This document shows, piece after piece, positions 1 through 6,441 of a stretch of DNA of 12,840 nt. The stretch covers positions 1-12,840 of the forward strand of contig CAJTVL010000103.1 in NCBI GenBank assembly GCA_910579425.1, given 5' to 3'. The DNA is from an uncultured Lachnospiraceae bacterium. Its GTDB lineage: Bacteria; Bacillota; Clostridia; Lachnospirales; Lachnospiraceae. The number at the start of each line of letters is the position of its first letter. Position 1 is the stretch's first letter. A program made the position numbers and the translations under genes. Under the pieces are notes generated by a model that worked only from the letters and a program-made list of their open reading frames with translations, made no database searches and was not told where the DNA came from.

Positions 1-48
1 ATCACACACTTTTTCCCTATGGTCGAGGTACGCATTATCTACCGTTTA

Positions 49-63
49 CGAAAATAGTCTGCC
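49..63 (+). repeat. Left copy of 15-bp direct repeat flanking the defence operon
   Basis: CGAAAATAGTCTGCC occurs here and again at 5589-5603 in the same orientation. At the same offset both copies are followed by GTAAA (67-71 and 5607-5611), then by a GATTTT a little further on with a 2-nt offset. Both are preceded within 45 bases by ACACAC, TATGG and CGC in the same order. The similarity is therefore longer than the perfect core but diverged. Confidence 0.65.
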
Positions 64-220
64 TATGTAAATGAGAGCAGATTTTTAGGGGAATAAGCAC
101 TTTGTTTTGGCATATATATTGTCTAATAAAGTGTTGTTATGTACTGACTAAAATTTTGCTGGGCAAACTAGCGGGATTTGTTTAGATTTTTAATATAAAT
201 GGATATAATGCATATCACAT

Positions 221-270
221 AAAAATCAGCATCTAATTTTAGATTTTATTTAAATTAGATGTTGATTTTT
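221..270. terminator. Large A/T-flanked hairpin, probable bidirectional terminator
   Basis: Arms 221-239 and 252-270 are 19 bases each and pair fully, with a single G-U in place of G-C, around a 12-base loop. The outer ends are runs of A (left) and T (right), so transcripts from either direction would end in a hairpin plus U-run. It may close a gene upstream of the window, or insulate the defence operon from outside transcription. The right arm overlaps the proposed -35 box at 262-267, so a role in regulating the operon is also possible. Confidence 0.65.
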
Positions 271-289
271 ACTTGATATAGGATATAAT
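262..289 (+). promoter_or_regulatory. Sigma-70-type promoter of the defence operon
   Basis: TTGATT (262-267) and TATAAT (284-289) are separated by 16 bases. Transcription would start near 296, giving a leader of about 30 bases before the ATG at 325. The -35 box lies inside the right arm of the 221-270 hairpin. A ribosome binding site, GAGGAG (313-318), sits 6 bases before the ATG. Confidence 0.55.
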
Positions 290-324
290 ATAATAAAGTT
301 TTGATAAAGAATGAGGAGATTATT

Positions 325-1620
325 ATGCTGATACAGTTTAACTTTAAAAATTACAAATCATTTCGGGATGAAGTATCACTAGATTTATCAGCTACTAAGA
401 TCACGGAACATGAAAGCCATGTGGTGGATATTGCCAATGACAAACTACTAAAGGTTGCTGCAATTTACGGAGCCAATGCGAGTGGAAAGTCTAATGTATA
501 TGATGCATTTGATTATATGACTTATTACGTGTCAGAATCCTTTAACTTCGGGGGAGAGGAAGACGGTCGCCGGAAAACAGAGAATAATTATATGAAAGTT
601 ACTCCTTTTTTGTTTGATAGAAGGAGTTGTGACGAGGAAACTACATTTGAGGTATTTTATGTAGATAATGCTGAAAATAGCGGAAAAATTTATCAATATG
701 GATTTTCGTTGAAAGGCGATGAAGTGGTAGAGGAATGGCTGTATTCCAAAGCAAAAACATCAAGAAACAACTATAGAACAATTTTTTACCGAAAAAAAGG
801 TGAAGAGTTGGAAATGAATGGTTTCTCTAAAAGCCATATAGAAAATATCAAAGCATCCTTAAATAAAGAAACACTTATTGTTTCTTTAGGAACAAAATTG
901 CGGATCGATAAGTTAAAAAAGGTAAGAGATTGGTTTTTGAATAATGAGATTCTTGATTTTGGAGATCCGGCAGAAAATTACTTTCGATCAAGAGTGCTTC
1001 CGGAAGATTTTGTAGACAGCAAGGAAGTACAAGGGAATGTAGTGAAGTATTTTGCATCGTTTGATGAGGCAATTCAGGATTTTCATGTAGAAGAGTTGCG
1101 GCAGGACGATGAGAAAGATACAGGAAAAGGTTATAAGATTGATGCGCTTCACAAAATGGTGGACAGTCAGGAACTGGCTTCTATTCCTTTAAAATTGGAG
1201 TCCAGCGGTACGCTAAAAATGTTTGCGCTCTATCCTTCCTTAAAAGATGTGTTGGATCATGGGGGTACACTGTTTGTTGATGAGTTAAATGCCAGACTGC
1301 ACCCGTTGTTGGTACGGAATATTATATTAACCTTTTTGTCCCCAGAAATCAATACGCAGAATGCACAGTTGATTTTTACGACACATGATGTTTGGCAGTT
1401 TTCTAATGAATTGCTTCGTCGAGATGAAATTTGGCTGGTCAATAAAAACAGGGATGGAGTTTCTGAATTATATTCTCTGGCTGATTTTAAAGATGAAGAA
1501 GGCAATAAGGTACGTAGAGACGAGGCTTTGTCTAAAAAATATCTGACAGGCATTTATGGGGCCATTCCTGCCTTGAAGCCCATGGAAATGCTGGCTGGGA
1601 GGACTTTGGATGACGAGTAA
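325..1620 (+). CDS. AAA15-family ATPase, AbiL/RloA-like phage-defence component
   Basis: This 431-residue protein is an ABC/SMC-type ATPase of the AAA15 (AAA_15/AAA_21) group found in abortive-infection loci. A Walker A motif GANASGKS is at residues 49-56. The signature-like segment ESSGT follows at 292-296, Walker B LFVDE at 316-320 with the D-loop region LNARLHP behind it, and the H-loop TTHD at 352-355. The middle (about 60-280) is the variable insert typical of these proteins. It would sense infection or drive a partner by ATP hydrolysis in the cytoplasm. The next gene, an RloB protein, overlaps it by 11 nt, and the ATPase + RloB pair matches AbiL (AbiLi/AbiLii), an abortive-infection system. 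ATG 325 is preferred over the upstream TTG 301 because GAGGAG lies 6 bases before it and MLIQFNFKNYKSF is the usual family start. Confidence 0.85.
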   Translation: MLIQFNFKNYKSFRDEVSLDLSATKITEHESHVVDIANDKLLKVAAIYGANASGKSNVYDAFDYMTYYVSESFNFGGEEDGRRKTENNYMKVTPFLFDRRSCDEETTFEVFYVDNAENSGKIYQYGFSLKGDEVVEEWLYSKAKTSRNNYRTIFYRKKGEELEMNGFSKSHIENIKASLNKETLIVSLGTKLRIDKLKKVRDWFLNNEILDFGDPAENYFRSRVLPEDFVDSKEVQGNVVKYFASFDEAIQDFHVEELRQDDEKDTGKGYKIDALHKMVDSQELASIPLKLESSGTLKMFALYPSLKDVLDHGGTLFVDELNARLHPLLVRNIILTFLSPEINTQNAQLIFTTHDVWQFSNELLRRDEIWLVNKNRDGVSELYSLADFKDEEGNKVRRDEALSKKYLTGIYGAIPALKPMEMLAGRTLDDE

Positions 1621-2278
1621 GGGGAATGGAAAATCCAGCGACCGCAGGGCTGGGAAACGAAAAGACCGGAATAAGCGGGTAGGGACAAGGATACCTGAAT
1701 TAGGGTATTACTTGATTGTAACTGATACGGAGGAAACAGAGAAGAATTATTTTGAAGGCTTGAGAGATAGTATTCCTGTGGAGCTAAAAGACCATCTGGT
1801 AATAAAAGTGGAAAAGGCGAAGACCGCAGAACTGGTGAAACGGGCGATGGAACTTACCGATGCAGAATCACAGTATCGTATTCCATGGATTGTTTTTGAC
1901 AGGGATCAGGTAAAGGATTTTGATGAGATTATAAGGCTGGCAGAGAAAAATGATATTAATGCCGGATGGTCTAACCCGTGCTTTGAAATATGGATGTTTG
2001 CATACTTTGGTGAGATGCCCACTATCAGGGAATCTTATATATGTTGTGAACGGTTTGCGGAGAAGTTTGAGAAGGTAACAAGGCAAAAGTATTCTAAGAA
2101 TGATAGAGATATTTATCGGAAACTGGTGCAGAATGGGGATGAAGAAAAAGCGATTCAGATAGCAAAGCGATGTTACAAAAAATGTATGGAAGATGGAAAA
2201 ATAAAGCCATCGGAGATGTGGCCGGCGAGTATAGTACAACAGTTGGTGAAAGAAATACGAAGAAAAGTTGGGAGATAA
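1610..2278 (+). CDS. RloB-family protein (AbiLii-like, TOPRIM-type putative nuclease)
   Basis: This 222-residue protein fits the RloB family. It has a basic, low-complexity N-terminus (residues 1-25), then a strand leading into TDTEETEKNYF (38-48), where the family has an acidic Glu-rich motif ending in TE-x-x-YF. The acidic strand IVFDRDQ follows at 94-100, and SNPCFEIWM at 121-129 is a strong RloB hallmark. Conserved acidic residues E41/E42, D97 and D99 would bind metal in a TOPRIM-like fold, consistent with a nuclease effector. This is inferred from family knowledge; catalysis cannot be shown here. The ATG lies inside the end of the ATPase gene with GGGAGGA at 1597-1603, implying translational coupling and a common complex. 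The glycine usual in the first motif (EGxxTE) is replaced by threonine. Confidence 0.82.
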   Translation: MTSKGNGKSSDRRAGKRKDRNKRVGTRIPELGYYLIVTDTEETEKNYFEGLRDSIPVELKDHLVIKVEKAKTAELVKRAMELTDAESQYRIPWIVFDRDQVKDFDEIIRLAEKNDINAGWSNPCFEIWMFAYFGEMPTIRESYICCERFAEKFEKVTRQKYSKNDRDIYRKLVQNGDEEKAIQIAKRCYKKCMEDGKIKPSEMWPASIVQQLVKEIRRKVGR

Positions 2279-2282
2279 TGAA

Positions 2283-3509
2283 ATGAAAGATAGGAATGCA
2301 GTTAGTACTTTGAAAGGGTATTTTTATCAGTTTGATTTTTCGATTTTACAACTTTTGTCTTTGGCTAGTATGACGGATAAGGTTACAATAGAAGGCATTG
2401 AGGATGTTGATATAACAACAATAGATAATAAATTGGCGATACAATGCAAATATTATGAAGGAACCGAATATAATCACTCTGAAATATCAGAAGCTATAAA
2501 ATTTTTGTTAATGGATTTTGCGGAAAGAAAAAATAGTGGTAGTAAAAAGATAAAATATATGTTGTATGGGTATTATTCAAATGGACAGGAAAAATTACCT
2601 GATGTAATAGATGTTTCATTCCTTAAATCAAAATTTCTAACACATAAGCGAAAGGAGAAAAATACGGATAAATTTGTGATTGTCAAAGAATATGAATTAT
2701 TGGAACTAACAGATAAAGATTTAGAAGAATTTCTTGAACTAGTAAAGATAGATATTAATGCAAAAAGGCTGGAACAGCAATTAGAAGATATTTATGAGAA
2801 AATAAGGATTATTTTTGAGTGCACAGCATTTGAAGCGGAACATTATTACTATAACAATGCTTTAAAAATAATAAAAAATATTTCAATACATGAAGAAATT
2901 TCAGAGAGGGAAATATCAAAAAGGGATTTTTTAAGCGAAATTGATAATAAGGAAATACTTTTTAATCAATGGTTCTATTTATATAGGACGCAAAAAGAGA
3001 TTTTTAGAAAAATCAGAAAAGAATTTTTTACAGCATTGAATATAGCACCTTTTGAGAGATTCTTTCTGTTGGATGTTGACCAAAGAGACTTCAATATAGT
3101 TGTGATAAAAGATTTAATATATCTTATCATAAAAAAATGGACAAAATGTACGCAAAGAGAGCCACACCCTTTTTGTCCGTATTTATATTTACATAACATT
3201 TCATATGAGCAGTTGGCTGTACTAAAAAATGAGTTATATAAAGAAAATGTAAATTTTAGTGATGGTTTTCCTTTTTTAGGTGCTGATTTTTATGCGGACA
3301 CATTAGCTTTACCAGTAAATCATAAAAATATGTTACAGATAAAAATCATTAATGAAATGGATATGATAAATAGTGTTATAGAGAGTGTTCACAATAGAAT
3401 TGAAATATATCAATTTTATAAGAAAAAGGTGTTTTACAAGAGTGTTGGGAATGTGAAACATATAAAAATACAAATTGAGAAATTGGAAAATATAAAGGAG
3501 ATTATATGA
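2283..3509 (+). CDS. DUF4297/Cap4-like dsDNA nuclease-domain protein, HerA partner
   Basis: This is a 408-residue protein. The N-terminal ~100 residues carry the pattern of a PD-(D/E)XK-type nuclease of the DUF4297/Cap4 group: KGYFYQFDFSILQLL (11-25), then IEGIEDVDI (36-44) and IQCKYYEG (53-60), in which E40/D41 or D43 and the Q-x-K at 54-56 would form the active site. Residues 120-408 are Lys/Glu/Ile/Phe-rich, probably alpha-helical, and not recognised. The gene immediately precedes and overlaps by 4 nt a HerA-type ATPase, which is the arrangement of nuclease-HerA anti-phage systems, where a HerA hexamer activates the nuclease. The gene is strikingly AT-rich compared with the two upstream genes. 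ATG 2283 is chosen because GGGAG (2270-2274) lies 8 bases before it; the TTG at 2268 overlaps that site. The nuclease call is by motif only. Confidence 0.65.
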   Translation: MKDRNAVSTLKGYFYQFDFSILQLLSLASMTDKVTIEGIEDVDITTIDNKLAIQCKYYEGTEYNHSEISEAIKFLLMDFAERKNSGSKKIKYMLYGYYSNGQEKLPDVIDVSFLKSKFLTHKRKEKNTDKFVIVKEYELLELTDKDLEEFLELVKIDINAKRLEQQLEDIYEKIRIIFECTAFEAEHYYYNNALKIIKNISIHEEISEREISKRDFLSEIDNKEILFNQWFYLYRTQKEIFRKIRKEFFTALNIAPFERFFLLDVDQRDFNIVVIKDLIYLIIKKWTKCTQREPHPFCPYLYLHNISYEQLAVLKNELYKENVNFSDGFPFLGADFYADTLALPVNHKNMLQIKIINEMDMINSVIESVHNRIEIYQFYKKKVFYKSVGNVKHIKIQIEKLENIKEII

Positions 3510-5284
3510 TGGAAAAGAAAATCAATGCAGAAGTAATTTCAGTGTATCCGAATAGAGTTAAGATTGCAGTGGATGATTTATCAGAGTTTCAGCCAGAAAC
3601 AGAATCTTTAAAAGTTGGTTCTTATTTACGAATAGCAGATAATGAGAATGCTATTATGATTGCAATAATTGAGAATTTCTCAATAGAAGTAAAAGAAAAC
3701 GGTGAACGCTCATATAACATTGAAGCATTGCCTTTAGGAATGATAATTGGTGATGAATTTGTTCGAGGAGGGGATACGATTGCTATTCCGCCTAAAAAAG
3801 TTGAGCCTGCAACTAAAGAGGATATTAAGAAGATATTTATGGAATCAGTAGGAGAGGATGAAAAATTCCTGTTTTCAAAATTATCATCGGATCAAGAAAT
3901 ATCTATTCCAGTAAATGGAAATAAATTTTTTAATAAGCATATAGCAATTGTTGGTTCAACCGGATCTGGCAAATCACATACAGTATGCAAAATAATTCAA
4001 AATGCGATAAAAGAAAAAAGTGGAAATTTTGCACTTAATAATTCTCATATAATTATTTTTGATATTCATTCAGAATATAGAAGCGCGTTCCCAAATGCCA
4101 ACTTCCTTAGTATTGACAATTTGACGTTGCCATATTGGTTGATGAACAGTGAAGAACTAGAAGAAATATTGTTAGATACAGGTGAACGTGACAATTATAA
4201 TCAATCATCGATATTTAGAACTTTAGTTACAGAAAATAAGATGATGCATAATCGGGAAGAGAGAAAAATATTTTACGATACTCCAGTGTTTTTTGATATT
4301 GACGAAATAACAAATGCTGTAAATAATCTAAAAAATGAAACATATAATGCAAAAAATAATTCTCGATATATGATTAATGATGGATCTTATAAATTACCTT
4401 CAGATAGAAAAACGGAGGAGACATCGGGTATTGAATTAACAGAAGAAGAAAGAATTAAAAAGTATTTTCAGAAAGAGTTAAAATTTTATCCTATAAAGGC
4501 TCAAAACATTACAAAGGGAGATTATAACGATGGAACATTAGATAAATTTTCCGTAAGATTAAGAGCAAAGGTAACCGATAAGAGATTAGATTTCTTGTTT
4601 GGGAAAAAGACAAAGGAAATAACGTTTGAAGAAGTTTTAAAGCAATTGATGGGATATGGTAATGAAGAAAAGACAAATGTTACTATTATAGATTTGAGTA
4701 GTGTCCCTTTTGAGGTTTTAAGTATTACTGTGTCTTTAATATCAAGATTGATTTTTGAATATGGATACTATTATAAGAGATATAGGTGCAATATTGATAA
4801 AGATGAGAATATAAATAATGATATTCCTTTTTTATTAGTCTATGAGGAGGCGCATAAATATGTTCCTAAAAGTGAATTAACAAAGTATAGATCATCCCAA
4901 AAAGCAATTGAGCGTATAGCAAAAGAAGGCAGAAAATATGGTATAACATTGATGCTTGCAAGTCAAAGACCATCAGAAATTTCGGAAACTATTTTTTCGC
5001 AGTGTAATAATTTTATTGCTATGAGACTTACTAACCCAAATGATCAAGGATATGTAAAACGACTGTTGCCCGATACGCTTGGAAATTTAATAGAAAAACT
5101 ACCGTCACTTTCAGCTGGTGAAGCGTTATTGATTGGAGAAGCAATAGTTATGCCGTCAGTAGTTCGAATTGATGAATGTAAAGATAGTAAACCATCCTCT
5201 AACGATATTCCATATTGGCATTTATGGAAAGAGGAATGGAAACTTCTTGATTTTGAACAGTTGCGAAAAGAGTGGCATCAGTAA
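3506..5284 (+). CDS. herA: HerA/FtsK-family hexameric ATPase (nuclease-HerA defence system)
   Basis: This 592-residue protein has HerA architecture. Residues 1-95 form a beta-rich N-terminal HAS-barrel-like domain. The RecA-like motor follows, with Walker A GSTGSGKS at 150-157, DIHSEYR at 186-192, Walker B LLVYEEAH at 443-450 (catalytic acidic residues E447/E448), an arginine-finger-like stretch ERIAKEGRKYG at 469-479, and sensor segment ASQRPSEI at 485-492. A long insertion, roughly 225-350, separates Walker A and B, as is common in bacterial HerA. It would assemble as a ring ATPase translocating or remodelling DNA and gating the nuclease encoded just upstream. Cellular DNA-repair HerA normally pairs with NurA; here the partner is a DUF4297-like protein, which points to phage defence. 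The start overlaps the previous stop (ATGA); AAAGGAG at 3494-3500 serves ATG 3506 or ATG 3509. The gene is AT-rich. Confidence 0.85.
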   Translation: MMEKKINAEVISVYPNRVKIAVDDLSEFQPETESLKVGSYLRIADNENAIMIAIIENFSIEVKENGERSYNIEALPLGMIIGDEFVRGGDTIAIPPKKVEPATKEDIKKIFMESVGEDEKFLFSKLSSDQEISIPVNGNKFFNKHIAIVGSTGSGKSHTVCKIIQNAIKEKSGNFALNNSHIIIFDIHSEYRSAFPNANFLSIDNLTLPYWLMNSEELEEILLDTGERDNYNQSSIFRTLVTENKMMHNREERKIFYDTPVFFDIDEITNAVNNLKNETYNAKNNSRYMINDGSYKLPSDRKTEETSGIELTEEERIKKYFQKELKFYPIKAQNITKGDYNDGTLDKFSVRLRAKVTDKRLDFLFGKKTKEITFEEVLKQLMGYGNEEKTNVTIIDLSSVPFEVLSITVSLISRLIFEYGYYYKRYRCNIDKDENINNDIPFLLVYEEAHKYVPKSELTKYRSSQKAIERIAKEGRKYGITLMLASQRPSEISETIFSQCNNFIAMRLTNPNDQGYVKRLLPDTLGNLIEKLPSLSAGEALLIGEAIVMPSVVRIDECKDSKPSSNDIPYWHLWKEEWKLLDFEQLRKEWHQ

Positions 5285-5300
5285 GTTATAGAGATTAAAG

Positions 5301-5338
5301 AAGCACGATTGAGTCTAAACAGTTCAATCGTGCTTTTT
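5301..5338 (+). terminator. Intrinsic terminator of the defence operon
   Basis: Two perfect 12-base arms (5301-5312 and 5324-5335) enclose an 11-base loop. The structure ends in a five-base T run (5334-5338), starting 17 bases after the herA stop codon. Confidence 0.9.
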
Positions 5339-5743
5339 GATAAATTATATATTTCCAAAAAGTTATGAAATCAATTGGGGTTTTCTATGAATTAAAATTA
5401 GTAATTTACGAAGTATCCACATTATGCTTTTTACTTGACAATAATTTATCTCCTATTTTACCCTGACTTAGCAATAATTTACCATACGCCTCACGAAGCT
5501 ATGCGGGTTTCAGCGATTTTCATGTGGGAAAAGTGAAAAAAGTTTGTGACAATAACTTGACACACGCGGGGTATGGGGCGCTTTGTGTCGAAAATAGTCT
5601 GCCGGGGTAAAAATAAGGATGGATTTTGGATTAATGAGTTTTTCGGCACATTAGCGTTAAATATAATATTTATTATGCGTTTAGATATTTTTGCTTGGAG
5701 GGTATCATACTAACTATACAGAATTATTAAAAGGTGGTATGAT
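5339..5743. other. AT-rich intergenic region with repeats; no gene
   Basis: No reading frame here looks like a gene. The stretch contains near-repeats of CAATAAYTT (5439-5448, 5472-5481, 5550-5559) and the right copy of the operon-flanking repeat (5589-5603). It also contains a short inverted pair GACACA/TGTGTC around 5557-5588 and a possible -10 box TATAAT (5662-5667) for the toxin-antitoxin genes, without a convincing -35. The mix of short direct and inverted repeats would suit a recombination or attachment site, but nothing in the window proves it. Confidence 0.5.
5589..5603 (+). repeat. Right copy of 15-bp direct repeat flanking the defence operon
   Basis: Identical in sequence and orientation to 49-63, 5540 bases away, with degenerate similarity on both sides. 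Together the two copies bracket the whole defence operon including its promoter and terminator. Confidence 0.65.
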
Positions 5744-5744
5744 A
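5703..5744 (+). promoter_or_regulatory. Inverted repeat in the antitoxin leader, possible operator or RNA hairpin
   Basis: TATCATAC (5703-5710) and GTATGATA (5737-5744) are perfect 8-base inverted arms 26 bases apart. The right arm touches a ribosome binding site (AAGGTGG, 5731-5737) and the first possible ATG (5744). As DNA it could be bound by the antitoxin for autoregulation. As RNA it could hide that ribosome binding site. Both uses are inference. Confidence 0.4.
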
Positions 5745-5791
5745 TGTGTAAGAAAGCAGGAAAAAATAAAGTAGTGGAGGAGGAACAAGTA

Positions 5792-5953
5792 ATGAGCGTA
5801 GCAGCAAATTTGGAAAGACCTTGTACAATTTCAGAATCTATTATGCAGTCATGCAAGGAAGTAAAGAATATGCGTGAAGGCAAAACTCCCAAGCGTTCCT
5901 TAAATGATTTATTTGCGAATATTGAAAAATGGAGCAAAGAGGAAGAAAGATAA
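5792..5953 (+). CDS. Small antitoxin-like protein of a type II toxin-antitoxin pair
   Basis: This is a 53-residue hydrophilic protein whose stop codon is immediately followed by the toxin ATG. That layout, small charged protein first and RelE/ParE-like toxin second, is typical of type II modules. No DNA-binding domain is recognised; the C-terminus (RSLNDLFANIEKWSKEEE, about 35-52) is a likely amphipathic helix that could wrap the toxin. Two starts are possible in frame. ATG 5792 has a very strong GGAGGAGG (5776-5783) 8 bases upstream and is used here. ATG 5744 has GGTGG 6 bases upstream and would add 16 charged residues. The antitoxin role is inferred from the neighbour. Confidence 0.65.
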   Translation: MSVAANLERPCTISESIMQSCKEVKNMREGKTPKRSLNDLFANIEKWSKEEER

Positions 5954-6310
5954 ATGTATACAGTTATACCTACTGAACAGTTTGAAAAAGATGTGAAATA
6001 TTACATCAAGAAAAAAGGATTCACGCATATAGGCACGGATATTAAAGCAATAACTGATGAATTGGAAAAAGGAAACCTGATAGGAGCGGAAATTCCGGGA
6101 TTAAGGATTCCGACAGATGGGCATACTTTCAAAGTCAGGTCAGCAAATACAGATACCAAGGCAGGGCAGTCCAACGGGTATCGGATTATTTATTACGCAG
6201 TCAGGGATGATGCGGAAGTGTATCTGCTTACGATTTATTATAAAAAGGATGATAGCAGGATACCAACCAATCAGGAGATTGTGGAATTAGTAGAGACTTA
6301 TTGTATGTAG
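5954..6310 (+). CDS. RelE/ParE-superfamily toxin
   Basis: This 118-residue protein has the compact RelE/ParE arrangement. It has an N-terminal strand (YTVIPTEQF), helical segments (FEKDVKYYIKKKG at 10-22, then DIKAITDELEKG at 29-40), the strand HTFKVRSANTD (57-67), and the C-terminal strands GYRIIYYAV (75-83) and VYLLTIYYKKD (89-99). Conserved-type basic and aromatic residues at R63, R77, Y80, Y81 and K97/K98 are suited to a ribosome-dependent mRNA nuclease, but the gyrase-poisoning ParE activity cannot be excluded. A GAGGAA site (5939-5944) inside the antitoxin end serves the start, and the genes abut with no gap, so antitoxin and toxin are coupled. A terminator follows at 6324-6365. Confidence 0.8.
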   Translation: MYTVIPTEQFEKDVKYYIKKKGFTHIGTDIKAITDELEKGNLIGAEIPGLRIPTDGHTFKVRSANTDTKAGQSNGYRIIYYAVRDDAEVYLLTIYYKKDDSRIPTNQEIVELVETYCM

Positions 6311-6323
6311 ACTGGAAAAGAAG

Positions 6324-6365
6324 AGCTGTTCAATACGGTAAAAAACTGTATTGACCGGCTTTTTT
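6324..6365 (+). terminator. Intrinsic terminator of the toxin-antitoxin operon
   Basis: Arms 6324-6339 and 6345-6360 are 16 bases each, pairing with one mismatch and two G-U pairs around an A-rich 5-base loop. A six-base T run follows (6360-6365), 13 bases after the toxin stop codon. Confidence 0.85.
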
Positions 6366-6441
6366 GTATAGGATAAATGGGAAATTAGTTTGAACGGTAA
6401 CAGAATATGGAAAAAATATGTGGATCAGGAGGTGAATGATT

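Larger units (their letters stand above)
1..324. other. Non-coding left flank of the defence operon
   Basis: No convincing gene is visible here. The stretch holds the left copy of a direct repeat (49-63), a long hairpin (221-270) and the operon promoter (262-289), each listed separately. The first ~130 bases resemble, in a degenerate way, the sequence around 5560-5680 on the other side of the operon. That resemblance suggests both are edges of the same kind of insertion site. The window begins inside this similarity, so its left limit cannot be seen. Confidence 0.6.

Noticed and set aside
301..324. Upstream TTG 301 as start of the ATPase gene
   Set aside because: It would place the GAGGAG ribosome binding site inside the gene; ATG 325 has ideal spacing and the family-typical N-terminus.
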